Assembly (NCBI RefSeq): GCF_002077075.2
Contig: NZ_LCWM02000020.1
Span: forward strand, 1 to 34,058
Direction: 5' to 3'
Source of the DNA: Thermoproteus sp. CP80
Lineage (GTDB): Archaea; Thermoproteota; Thermoprotei; Thermoproteales; Thermoproteaceae
DNA: 34,058 nucleotides
The notes beneath the pieces are model-generated. The model searched no databases. It was not told the origin of the DNA and saw only the letters and a list, made by a program, of their open reading frames with translations. This document shows positions 7,674 to 15,388 of this stretch, piece after piece. A program made the translations under genes and the position numbers. Positions within the stretch are counted from its first letter, which is position 1. Every line of letters begins with the position of its first letter.

Positions 7674-8843
7674 ATGCCGAAGAGAGTGCTGGTCCTAGGC
7701 GGCGGAGTGGGCGGCGTCGTCGCGGCTAAGAGGATTGCGGAGAGGACGCGCGGCCGCGCCGATGTCGAGATCACTCTCGTAAGCGACACCGACTATTACT
7801 TGCTCCCGCCGCTCCTCGTCAATATAGCCCTCGGCGATATATCGCCCCAACAAGCCATGTTGCCCCTCTCGCGGTTCGCCTACAGGAACGTGAAGACCGT
7901 CAAGGCCGCCGTCAAGAAGGTGGATCCCGACAACAGGACCGTCGAGACGGAGCAAGGGAAGTTCCAGTACGACTACCTAATCGCCAGTCTCGGCACGGAC
8001 TTCGACTTCAAGTCGTACAACTTGGGCGTTGGGAACCACAACTACACGCTAGACGGGGCCCTTAAGTTCAAGGAGGCCCTGGCGAACTTCCACGGGGGAA
8101 GCGTCGTCGTCTACACGCCGGAGCCTGTGTACAGATGCGGCGTATATCCCTTCGAGATAGTGGGGCAACTGGACGCCATATTCAGGAAGAGGGGCATTAG
8201 GGACAAGACGGAGATAACCCTCATACACCCGTTCCAGCGCCCGATACAGCCGTTGGGGCCGGAGGCCGTGAAGATAACCGAGGAGACCTTCGCCGCGAAG
8301 AACATAAAATATATAGGCGGGGTGACTCAGCCCGGCCCAGTCGACGAGAAGGCCAAGATTGTGACCGCCGGTAGCGAGAAGGTGAAGTACGACCTGCTCG
8401 TCGTGGTGCCTCCCTCAAGATTGCCCAAGCCCTTTGAGGGCACGCCCTTGACGGCGCAGTTCCCCAACGGCGTCTGGACCGCCATAAACGTCTTCACGGG
8501 CAGGAGCGTCAAGTACGACGACGTATATCTGCCCGGCGAGCACTCGATGCCGGCGATAGGCTTGCCCACAGCGGGCGTGCCGGTGCACTTCACGGCCATG
8601 GCCAGCGCCAACATGGTCGCCGGCGAGATCCTGGGGGAGCCAGTGGATCCGGCCCAGATAAACGCCATGACGTGCGCCATGGACTACGGCGAGTTCGGCA
8701 TGATGTTCAACTGCGACATAAAGCTGGACCTCGCCAACAACAAGGCCGCCTGGATGGGGAGCTGCTACAGCGTCCTCAAGTCGCCGCTGGGGAAGTTAAT
8801 AAAGGACTTGTTCTACAAGACATGGCTGGCGACGACGATATGA
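7674..8843 (+). CDS. sulfide:quinone oxidoreductase-like FAD protein
   Basis: The 389-residue flavoprotein has the FAD-binding VLVLGGGVGGVVAAKRI (residues 5-21) and the second motif YDYLIASLGTDF (99-110). Cysteines are at 155 (VYRCGVYPFE), 334, 347 (MMFNCDIKLD) and 364. In SQR enzymes two such cysteines, one in the middle and one near the C terminus, form the redox-active pair; Cys155 and Cys347 are the best candidates. The C-terminal SPLGKLIKDLFYKTW could be the amphipathic membrane anchor. The likely reaction is oxidation of sulfide to polysulfide with electrons passed to the quinone pool, fitting sulfur metabolism in Thermoproteales. The DUF1641 gene overlaps it by 4 nt. A divergent paralogue lies at 22819. 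Confidence 0.8.
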   Translation: MPKRVLVLGGGVGGVVAAKRIAERTRGRADVEITLVSDTDYYLLPPLLVNIALGDISPQQAMLPLSRFAYRNVKTVKAAVKKVDPDNRTVETEQGKFQYDYLIASLGTDFDFKSYNLGVGNHNYTLDGALKFKEALANFHGGSVVVYTPEPVYRCGVYPFEIVGQLDAIFRKRGIRDKTEITLIHPFQRPIQPLGPEAVKITEETFAAKNIKYIGGVTQPGPVDEKAKIVTAGSEKVKYDLLVVVPPSRLPKPFEGTPLTAQFPNGVWTAINVFTGRSVKYDDVYLPGEHSMPAIGLPTAGVPVHFTAMASANMVAGEILGEPVDPAQINAMTCAMDYGEFGMMFNCDIKLDLANNKAAWMGSCYSVLKSPLGKLIKDLFYKTWLATTI

Positions 8844-9301
8844 GCGCCCAAGCATCCCCCCAGGCCGAGCAGAAGCTCGCCGAGCTGTTGAAGACCTTGA
8901 CGGAACACGCCGACGAGCTGCAGAGCTTGTTGGATCAATTGCTGGAGCTCAAGAGATCAGGCGTCCTGGACGCGATGATGATAGTAGTCAACCGCTTCGA
9001 GGAGCTGATACACTATTTGTTCCAAGACCCAGCGCTCTTCCGTCTGTTGTCTATCGGCGTCGACGGGACTCTGGGCGCTATGTCGAAGCTGGAGACCCCC
9101 GACATACTCAACATGAAGGCGACCATGCAGGAGCTAGTAGTGAGGCTGGGCAAAAACGCGTCGCCCGACCAGATAGCCAACCCCAAGCCTGTGAAGGGCA
9201 TATGGGGCCTGCTCAGCGCCTTGAACGACCCTGACGTCCAGAGAGGCCTCGGGGTGGCGTTCGCCCTGCTCAAGATGCTCGGCAAACAGCCGCAACAATA
9301 G
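8840..9301 (+). CDS. DUF1641 family protein, SQR partner
   Basis: The 153-residue protein matches DUF1641, a family often encoded next to SQR-like or formate-dehydrogenase-like oxidoreductases. It has an N-terminal coiled segment (KLAELLKTLTEHADELQSLL), the helical VLDAMMIVVNRFEELIHYLF region, and the conserved GIWGLLSALNDPDVQRGLG near the C terminus. The start was set at the ATG that overlaps the flavoprotein stop (ATGA); an in-frame ATG at 8822 is the alternative. There is no signal peptide. Its molecular role is not established; the tight coupling suggests it assembles with or regulates the flavoprotein. Confidence 0.75.
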   Translation: MSAQASPQAEQKLAELLKTLTEHADELQSLLDQLLELKRSGVLDAMMIVVNRFEELIHYLFQDPALFRLLSIGVDGTLGAMSKLETPDILNMKATMQELVVRLGKNASPDQIANPKPVKGIWGLLSALNDPDVQRGLGVAFALLKMLGKQPQQ

Positions 9302-9457
9302 TCAGCCCTGGCCACTCCAGCAACCCCAGGCTTTTAGGTTGTGCTCATCATTTATATCGTCGGAGCTCCCCGTTATTAAATGGAGACGCTGGACAAGGCC
9401 GAGCGGTGAAGAGGCGTGAAAGGGCTGACCTTTTTATGGAGCTACCTCCTAGCTTGC

Positions 9458-9964
9458 GTGAAGATAGCGGTGACGGGCCCGCCAGGCTCGGGCAAGACTA
9501 CCCTCGCGTTGAAGGTCGCCGAGGCGGCGAAGGCCTCGGGGGCAAGAGTAGGCGGATTCGTGACAGTCGAGGTGAGGGATAGAGGCGTCAGGCTGGGGTT
9601 CGACGTATTGAGCCTAGCCGACGGGCGCAGATCGTCTTTGGCTAGAGCGGGCCGCGGCGAGCCTAGAGTAGGCAAATATGCGGTGAACCTAGGCTCGTGC
9701 GAATTCATGAAGTCTCTGCTCAGCGCGGGCGGCGTAGATATGTTGATAGTGGACGAGGTGGGGCCCATGGAGGCCAAATGCCCCTCCTTCGTCGAGACGG
9801 CCAGAGACGCGTTGGTCCGGGCGCCCAACAGCCTGGCCGTAGCCCACATGAGGTTCGCCGAGGTGGTCAAGGGCTGGGGGTTCCGGCTGGTCGTCCTCTC
9901 GCGGGATAATAGAGAGGACGTCCTCCGCGAGGTCCTATCGGCGTACGGTTTTCGAAATGTTTAA
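9458..9964 (+). CDS. THEP1-type nucleoside-triphosphatase
   Basis: The 168-residue protein begins VKIAVTGPPGSGKTTLALKV, with a Walker A motif at residues 7-14, and has Walker B at MLIVDEVGPME. GFVTVEVRDRGVRLGFDVLSL is characteristic of the THEP1 (DUF265) NTPases, which hydrolyse several nucleoside triphosphates; the physiological role is unknown. The GTG at 9458 was chosen because a TATA-like ctttttat block (9429-9436) lies at the leaderless distance and family members begin at this strand. An in-frame GTG at 9416 would add 14 residues. The PadR regulator gene overlaps its 3' end by 8 nt, and the AIR-synthase-like gene follows, giving a three-gene operon. Confidence 0.82.
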   Translation: MKIAVTGPPGSGKTTLALKVAEAAKASGARVGGFVTVEVRDRGVRLGFDVLSLADGRRSSLARAGRGEPRVGKYAVNLGSCEFMKSLLSAGGVDMLIVDEVGPMEAKCPSFVETARDALVRAPNSLAVAHMRFAEVVKGWGFRLVVLSRDNREDVLREVLSAYGFRNV

Positions 9965-10433
9965 AATTTCCGATAACGTTTTCGAGGTGGATCACTGGCA
10001 TAGGGGGAGGCCTTGGATGTGGGGCGAGGGGCCGCCTATATTTGTGAGGAGGCGGGGGCTTAGGTACGTAATACTGCGCATACTCGCCTCGCGGAGTCCA
10101 CTCACGGGGGCGCAGATAGCGGAGGAGATAGAGAGAATGACGTGGGGGTTCTGGCGGCCCTCCCCCGGCTCTATCTACCCGGCGCTGGCCCAGCTGGAGG
10201 CCGAGGGGCTCATACGCGTGGCCAAGGTAGATGGGCCCAAGAAATTCTACGAGCTGACCGACGAGGGGAAGCGCTATTTGGGCATAGGCTCAGACTACAT
10301 CAAGGAGGCCGTCTTGGCCTTTGAAAACCTCTACAGCTTCCTGCTGGAGAATTGGGATAAACTGGACGCCGAGAGCAAGAGGATCCTGGGCGAGATAGCC
10401 GAGGGGCTTCTGAAGACTTTGGGCGGGCGATGA
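9957..10433 (+). CDS. PadR-family transcriptional regulator
   Basis: The 158-residue protein has a PadR winged helix: LRYVILRILASRSPLTGAQI, then PSPGSIYPALAQLEAEGLI and KKFYELTDEGKRYL (about residues 35-107), followed by a C-terminal helical dimerisation segment. The N terminus is unusual, with a His/Trp/Arg-rich extension VDHWHRGRPWMWGEGPP (about 11-27) that could bind a metal or ligand. It lies between a THEP1 NTPase and an AIR-synthase-like gene with overlapping ends, so it may autoregulate this operon. The effector is unknown. Confidence 0.85.
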   Translation: MFKISDNVFEVDHWHRGRPWMWGEGPPIFVRRRGLRYVILRILASRSPLTGAQIAEEIERMTWGFWRPSPGSIYPALAQLEAEGLIRVAKVDGPKKFYELTDEGKRYLGIGSDYIKEAVLAFENLYSFLLENWDKLDAESKRILGEIAEGLLKTLGGR

Positions 10434-11410
10434 AGGTAGGGAAGCCGCCTCTGGAGGTGGTGGAGCGGTACGTGTGGTCGAGGACGGGATCCTACGACCC
10501 ATCGGTGTTGCTGGGCCCCAGCTTGGGCGAAGACGCCGCCGTGATTAAGACCGGGGGCCCCTACATAGCGGCGCATACGGACCCAATATCGGGCTCCGTG
10601 GAGCTGTTGGGGTGGCTGGCCGTACACGTGGTGTCTAACGACTTGGCGACGCGGGGCATAAGGCCCAGGTGGCTGTTGCCGGCCATATTTCTGCCGCCGG
10701 ACTCCGACGAGGGGGTTTTGGACAAGATAACTAGACAGATGGACGCGGCGGCGCGGGAGCTGGGCGCCTCTATCGTGGGAGGCCACACCGAGGTCACCAC
10801 GGCGGTCGCGAGGCCTCTGGTAGTCATGACGGCCGTGGGCGAAGGCGATAGGTACGTAGCGACGGGCGGGGCCAAGCCGGGCGATCTCGTAATTATGACG
10901 AAGAGCGCCGCCATGGAGGCCGCCGCGATACTCGCCTCAGATTTCAGAGATAGGCTCAAGGCTCTGGGAATCGCTGAGGACGTCTTGGAGCGGGCGGCCG
11001 GGTTCGTAAGGCATGTATCCGTTGTGAGGGACGCCCTCGCCATAGCCGATCTAGCCGACGCCATGCATGACCCCACAGAGGGCGGCGTCCTGGCGGGCCT
11101 CGCCGAGGTGGCCTACGCCTCGGGCACCACCATAAGGATCGACCCCGGCTCGGTCAGAGTCCATCGGGAGGCCGCTCTGCTGTGCTCCGCCGTGGGGCTG
11201 GACCCGCTCGCCACGTTGAGCTCCGGCGCCTTGCTCGCCGCGATCCCAAGGGACCGCGCAGACGAGGCGTTGCGCCGTCTGGAGGGCGCGGGGATAGAGG
11301 CCTCTATAATAGGGGAGGTGGTCCCCCGGGAGCGATATCTAGTGGTCGGCGGATCTGTGGCGCTAGACACGCCCTACCTCAGGGACAGGTTCTTCGAGCT
11401 CTTCGGGTGA
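10430..11410 (+). CDS. AIR synthase-related (HypE-like) protein
   Basis: The 326-residue protein belongs to the PurM/HypE/SelD/ThiL ATP-binding superfamily. The N terminus has LGPSLGEDAAVIKTGGPYIA and HTDPISG (about 27-55), followed by VHVVSNDLATRGIRPRWLLP, a GGHTEVTTAV segment, and MHDPTEGGVLAGLAEVAYAS in the C-terminal half. The C-terminal PRIC cysteine motif of true HypE is absent (the protein ends RDRFFELFG), and no other hydrogenase-maturation gene is nearby, so it is unlikely to mature NiFe hydrogenase in the usual way. The start overlaps the PadR stop (ATGA). The substrate is not evident. Confidence 0.78.
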   Translation: MKVGKPPLEVVERYVWSRTGSYDPSVLLGPSLGEDAAVIKTGGPYIAAHTDPISGSVELLGWLAVHVVSNDLATRGIRPRWLLPAIFLPPDSDEGVLDKITRQMDAAARELGASIVGGHTEVTTAVARPLVVMTAVGEGDRYVATGGAKPGDLVIMTKSAAMEAAAILASDFRDRLKALGIAEDVLERAAGFVRHVSVVRDALAIADLADAMHDPTEGGVLAGLAEVAYASGTTIRIDPGSVRVHREAALLCSAVGLDPLATLSSGALLAAIPRDRADEALRRLEGAGIEASIIGEVVPRERYLVVGGSVALDTPYLRDRFFELFG

Positions 11411-11463
11411 TCAGCCGGCAGGTCACAGATCACCTATCTCTGGCCTGCGTGGTGACATCACCG

Positions 11464-11883
11464 TCAGATCCTCCTGGCTATCTCTAAAGCTTTATCGGCG
11501 TGTTGATCGGCGCTCTTGAGCCCCCTTAGCACCTCCACCACGGACCCGGACTTGAGCACGTAGGTCACCCTCTCGGCGGTGCCCGTAGGCCTCAAGATGC
11601 CCAGCCTCCGGGCGAGCGCCCCGCCCTCGTCGCTGAGCAACTTAAACCTCAACCCGTACTTCTCGGCGAACTTCCTCAAGGTTTCTACGCCGTCTACCGA
11701 CACGCCAAGGACCTCGAAGCCTATCGCCTTGAACTCGTCGTAAATCTCGTTGAACCTAATGGCCTCCCTTGTGCAGCCCGACGTAAACGCCTTGGGGAAG
11801 AAATAGACTACCACCCTCTCATATCTACTGGGGTTGATCGCCTCGCCCGTATGTGCCTTGAGCTCCACGTCGGGGAACTCCAT
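11464..11883 (-). CDS. peroxiredoxin, Bcp/PrxQ type, single cysteine
   Basis: The 139-residue thioredoxin-fold protein reduces hydroperoxides. The peroxidatic cysteine is Cys37 in FFPKAFTSGCTREA, and GFEVLGVSVDGVETLRKFAEKYGLRFKLLSDE is split across about residues 55-86 as in Bcp. It is the only cysteine, so no resolving cysteine is available within the chain and an external thiol or protein partner must regenerate it. The ATG start is 26 nt from the AT block shared with the divergent CinA-like gene. Confidence 0.88.
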   Translation of the reverse strand: MEFPDVELKAHTGEAINPSRYERVVVYFFPKAFTSGCTREAIRFNEIYDEFKAIGFEVLGVSVDGVETLRKFAEKYGLRFKLLSDEGGALARRLGILRPTGTAERVTYVLKSGSVVEVLRGLKSADQHADKALEIARRI

Positions 11884-11902
11884 AGCTATACGGCGAACTC
11901 AC

Positions 11903-11912
11903 CTTAAAAATA
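11903..11912. promoter_or_regulatory. shared bidirectional TATA block (peroxiredoxin / CinA-like)
   Basis: cttaaaaata is central in the 45-nt gap between the ATG at 11883 (minus) and the GTG at 11929 (plus), about 26 nt from each. No second AT block is present, so it probably serves both directions. Confidence 0.5.
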
Positions 11913-11928
11913 TGGACGAGTCCAGTGT

Positions 11929-12744
11929 GTGCCATCTGCGTGGATAATATCGATTGGGAACGAGCTCCTGATAGGCAGAGTCGTCAATACAAACGCCGCG
12001 TGGCTCGCCCGGAAATTGACCTATCTGGGCTATCAAGTAAGGAGGATAGTGGTCGTGCCCGACGAAGAGGCTGAAATAGTCGCAATGTTTCGCGAGGCCT
12101 TGTCGAGAGCCGATCTGGTGGTGTCCACGGGCGGGCTTGGGCCGACGCCCGACGACATAACCAATTTGGCCGTCGCCAAGGCGCTCGGAGTAGACGTAGC
12201 CGTAGACGAGGTCGCCAAGGAGTGGGTGTTGGAGAAGTATCGGCAGAGAGGCTACCAGGTTACCCCAGAGCGTCTAAAGATGGCGTATATACCCAGGGGA
12301 GCCAAGCCTCTCTACAACTCTGTGGGCGTAGCCCCCGGGATATGGGCGGAGCAAGAGGGAAGGATCTTGGTGGTGCTTCCGGGGGTCCCCAAGGAGATGG
12401 AGGCGATATTCGAGGAGCAAGTGGAGCCTCTGTTGAGGACCAGGGGGCCGCGTCTCTGTTTCGCCGAGGATTCCTTCCGTCTTGTCGGCGTGCCGGAGGC
12501 CGATCTTTCGCCTGTGTTGAGAGATGCGTTGAAGATAGATGAGAGGATCTACGTCAAGAGCCATCCGAAGGGCCACGAGGTCGGCGCTCCGCTGGAGGAG
12601 ATACATATCTACGGCAGCGCGGAGAGCTGCGACAAGGCAAGAGACCTAGTGGCCAGGGTGAGGCAGTTCCTCGTAGACGAGATAAACAGGCGTTTTCCCC
12701 AAGCCAAGATATCCGCCCCGCCTCAAGAACGGCAAGCCGACTAG
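11929..12744 (+). CDS. CinA-like molybdopterin-binding-domain protein
   Basis: The 271-residue protein has the MoCF/CinA N-terminal fold: WIISIGNELLIGRVVNTNAAWLARKLTYLG (split across about 5-34) and VVSTGGLGPTPDDITNLAVAKALG (about 64-87), then VVLPGVPKEMEAIFEEQV. The C-terminal nicotinamide-nucleotide amidase domain of bacterial CinA is missing, as is usual for archaeal members. The domain probably binds or hydrolyses a nucleotide or cofactor such as ADP-ribose or molybdopterin; the precise reaction cannot be read here. The GTG start is fixed by the shared TATA block. Confidence 0.8.
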   Translation: MPSAWIISIGNELLIGRVVNTNAAWLARKLTYLGYQVRRIVVVPDEEAEIVAMFREALSRADLVVSTGGLGPTPDDITNLAVAKALGVDVAVDEVAKEWVLEKYRQRGYQVTPERLKMAYIPRGAKPLYNSVGVAPGIWAEQEGRILVVLPGVPKEMEAIFEEQVEPLLRTRGPRLCFAEDSFRLVGVPEADLSPVLRDALKIDERIYVKSHPKGHEVGAPLEEIHIYGSAESCDKARDLVARVRQFLVDEINRRFPQAKISAPPQERQAD

Positions 12745-12787
12745 CGAGACCGCACAGCCCGAGACGGCCTGCGTCTCCCGAGAATAC

Positions 12788-12807
12788 GGCCTCCTTTTTC
12801 AAAGGCC
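12788..12807 (+). terminator. possible terminator after CinA-like gene
   Basis: A short hairpin GGCCT-loop-AGGCC brackets a ctcctttttc pyrimidine run 44 nt after the CinA-like stop. Archaeal termination relies on T-runs, so the pyrimidine run matters more than the stem. Confidence 0.3.
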
Positions 12808-12932
12808 TTAGGCTATTTAGGTATATAGTACTTAGTTTCAACGCAGATATATGTATTTTTTGGCATGGCTGGCCCGGGTAGCGTGGCTTTCGTTCGCGGT
12901 AATCGATATATGGCAGGCGCCGCAGGCCTTCG

Positions 12933-14303
12933 ATGTATCTACCGCGCCTTATGTGCACCCAACATCCCGACTCAACCATTAAGGTCACGGCCGAGGAGGA
13001 GGTGGATGAGGCCGTCGCAGCCTACTCCATATACGGCTGCGATGAGGTCATGTCCGACTTCGAGGGCAAGGGCACGCCGTATATACAGCCCCGCGATATA
13101 GTCCTGAGGGCCCTCAAGTCGGGGATCCCCTTGGGCGAGCGCTTCTTTGTGACCCCAAGAATACCCAACCCGTCGCTCGAGGATTTCGAGAGGAGCATGT
13201 TGGCCATGGAGGCCGCCGTACTGGCAGACCTAAGGGCGCTCAAGGAGGCGGGGACCCATGCGGTGCGCTGGATAGTATTGCCGATGTCGGAAAGCCCGGG
13301 GGACGTCGAGCTGGCCATCGATATGCTCGCGAGAAAGGCTATGGCGTATTCCGGCAGGGCTGAGATACAGCTCGTGCCTCTGATCGAAGACGCGGCCAAA
13401 CATCTCAGAATCGCGGAATTCGTGAAGGCGGTCGTCCAGGAATACATAAGGCGCGGCGTGTTTCTCGAGCAGGTCAGAGTCTTCTTGGGCAAGAGCGACT
13501 CGGCGGTCGTGAACGGCCATATAGCCTCAGCCCTGGCGCTCCGCGTGGCCCTCATGGAGATAGGCAGACTGAACTCCGAGCTGGACCACGAGGTGGCGCC
13601 GATACTCGGCATGGGCTCTCCGCCGTTCAGAGGCGGCTTGAACAGCCCAGCTCTCGCCCCCGCGGAGGCATCGCAGTACTCGGGCTTCCGCACGGCCACG
13701 ATACAGTCCGCTGTGAGATACGACGTGCCGTACCAACAGTACCTATCGGTCAGGGAGACGCTGCTCGCGGCGGCAGGCCGCGGCCCCTCGCTCGACAGGT
13801 CTTGGGCCTCGCGCGCGGTTAAAGAGGCCTCCGAGATCTACAGAGCGCTCGTCCTTAAATACGCCGACAAGATTGCGGAGCTGGCCTCCTTGATCCCCTC
13901 GACGAGGGATAGAGTCTCGTGGCGCATATACGGCAGGTCCATAATGGCGGACGGCGGCGTCGTGAACGTGCCGCGCGCGATAGTATACACCGCGGCTTGG
14001 TACGCCGCAGGTCTGCCTCCGACGCTTCTGGACGCGCCCTACATCTCGACTCTCCATAGACGCGGAGAGCTGGACGAGCTGTTGAGAGCCCTTCCGGCGT
14101 ACCTCAAGGAGCTCGAGTTCGACATACGTTTCTACGATAGAAGGAGGGTCGAGTCGCTCCTAGGCCGCCAGATAGTGGACAAGGTGGACGCCGCCCTGGA
14201 CGCGTTGGGCATAAAGGCCGACCGAGCCGAGGGGCTTCCGCCCTTTACCCCCTCCCAGTCCTACGTGTTGGCCGAGGCGCGGGCCAGAGGGTTCCTGGGC
14301 TGA
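12933..14303 (+). CDS. ppcA: archaeal-type phosphoenolpyruvate carboxylase
   Basis: The 456-residue enzyme carboxylates PEP to oxaloacetate, feeding the reductive carbon cycle or anaplerosis. It is the short archaeal PEPC, about half the length of the bacterial form. Signatures include YLPRLMCTQHPDST at the N terminus, DEVMSDFEGKGTPYIQP, the glycine-rich ILGMGSPPFRGG catalytic loop (about residues 226-237), FRTATIQSAVRYD and the C-terminal PPFTPSQSYVLAEARARGFLG. The ATG was chosen because homologues begin at the PRLM.TQHPD segment and a gatatatgg element lies about 26 nt upstream. The last 43 nt overlap the convergent transporter gene. Confidence 0.93.
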   Translation: MYLPRLMCTQHPDSTIKVTAEEEVDEAVAAYSIYGCDEVMSDFEGKGTPYIQPRDIVLRALKSGIPLGERFFVTPRIPNPSLEDFERSMLAMEAAVLADLRALKEAGTHAVRWIVLPMSESPGDVELAIDMLARKAMAYSGRAEIQLVPLIEDAAKHLRIAEFVKAVVQEYIRRGVFLEQVRVFLGKSDSAVVNGHIASALALRVALMEIGRLNSELDHEVAPILGMGSPPFRGGLNSPALAPAEASQYSGFRTATIQSAVRYDVPYQQYLSVRETLLAAAGRGPSLDRSWASRAVKEASEIYRALVLKYADKIAELASLIPSTRDRVSWRIYGRSIMADGGVVNVPRAIVYTAAWYAAGLPPTLLDAPYISTLHRRGELDELLRALPAYLKELEFDIRFYDRRRVESLLGRQIVDKVDAALDALGIKADRAEGLPPFTPSQSYVLAEARARGFLG

Positions 14304-15148
14304 ACCTCCTCTAGGGATACGGCGGCCACGCCGGCGAGTATCAAGGCCATGCCAAGAACTACGTTCGGCTGGGGTATCTGGCCGAATATGGGCACCGCGA
14401 GGAGGGTTGCGCCCACGGGCTCCCCCAGGGCGCTTACGGCCACCGTTATGGCCCTATATTTGCCCAGCAGGTAGTTGAACACGCTGTGGCCCAGCAACAT
14501 GGGAACAACCGCTATGGCCGCGAAGAGCACATACACCTCTAGGGAATACCCCAGCAACTTGGCGCCCAGGCCCAGCGAGGCCGCCAGCGCGAACAGAGCC
14601 GCGAAGCCGTAGGCGACCGCCGTATAGCTCAGGGTGTCCGCCCTAGCCCTCACCAGCCGGCCCACGGCCAGATAGCCCGCGAAGGCCAACGCGCCTATAA
14701 GCGCCAGGAATGCGCCGAGGAGATTGGCGCCGCCTAGGTCGGCCGCCGCCGAGAACATCAGAAGGCTGCCCGCCACCGACGAGACGACCCCCGCCGCGGT
14801 CCTTCTGCTGATCCTTTCCGACAGGCCGTATTTGCTTATGGCCAACATGGCGAGCGGATGCAGATTCACCAAGGTGGTGCTTATCGCTATCGTGGTGTAG
14901 AAAAGGGAGGCTATCCACGTTGTGAAGTGCACAGCCAGCAGGGCGCCCGCCGCCGCAGCCGCCGGCCACCACGCGCCTACCTTCACGCCCCTCCCAGAGG
15001 CCTCGGCCACTGCGGTAGTTATGACAGTAGCTATGGCGAGCCTCCAGAACGTTATAGCTATGGGGTCTGCCTCGGTCAGCCTGATCAAGATAGAGGCGCT
15101 CGATATGGCGACTATCGCCACCGCCAACAACAGAAGGTCGCGGCTCAT
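14261..15148 (-). CDS. EamA/DMT-superfamily transporter
   Basis: The 295-residue membrane protein has ten predicted hydrophobic helices in two EamA repeats. The first begins LLLLAVAIVAISSASILIRL and contains LAIATVITT and HFTTWIASLFYTTIAISTTLVNL; the second runs from about residue 140 (LLGAFLALIGALAFAGYLAVG) to VVLGMALILAGVAAVS and includes GEPVGATLLA, typical of the family. Such proteins export metabolites or amino acids; the substrate is unknown. The 3' end overlaps the PEP carboxylase gene antisense by 43 nt. No clear TATA element is present at -26. Confidence 0.88.
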   Translation of the reverse strand: MSRDLLLLAVAIVAISSASILIRLTEADPIAITFWRLAIATVITTAVAEASGRGVKVGAWWPAAAAAGALLAVHFTTWIASLFYTTIAISTTLVNLHPLAMLAISKYGLSERISRRTAAGVVSSVAGSLLMFSAAADLGGANLLGAFLALIGALAFAGYLAVGRLVRARADTLSYTAVAYGFAALFALAASLGLGAKLLGYSLEVYVLFAAIAVVPMLLGHSVFNYLLGKYRAITVAVSALGEPVGATLLAVPIFGQIPQPNVVLGMALILAGVAAVSLEEVQPRNPLARASANT

Positions 15149-15388
15149 CCCGCGCCGTCGGCGCGCGTATTGCTCCCCACAACTATGTAGACTCCACCAG
15201 TCGGCGTAGCGTCCAGGGGCTGGGGCATGGATTTATAGCACTACCCAGTATATATACGATGAGGAGAGTCATGCCAGGTGACTTGTGATCGCTCGCTGGG
15301 GTATCTGAATTAATATCTTGCTTAAAACTAACCGCGAAGTTACGGCAACCTCTGCGATAAATTTAAATAATTGCTTATCATCCCCGCC
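15149..15388. other. divergent intergenic region between transporter genes
   Basis: The 240 nt between the DMT exporter and the NCS2 permease hold a TATA-like tatatata (about 15249-15256) and, nearer the permease, aaatttaaataa (15359-15370), the likely permease promoter. Between them, 15258-15308 has a loose box C/D pattern (GATGAGG near 15259, CTGA at 15305-15308), but the C' and D' boxes are poor, so no RNA gene is called. Confidence 0.4.

Noticed and set aside
10430-11410. True HypE hydrogenase-maturation protein
   Set aside because: The essential C-terminal cysteine motif is missing and no hydrogenase or other hyp genes are adjacent.
12865-13101. Small plus-strand frame just before and within PEP carboxylase
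   Set aside because: It overlaps the PEPC start in another frame and has shadow-like composition; PEPC starts at the conserved PRLM.TQHPD segment.
15258-15308. Possible box C/D sRNA before the NCS2 gene
   Set aside because: Only the terminal boxes are passable; internal boxes are degenerate and the TATA spacing does not match. Mentioned as an intergenic note only.
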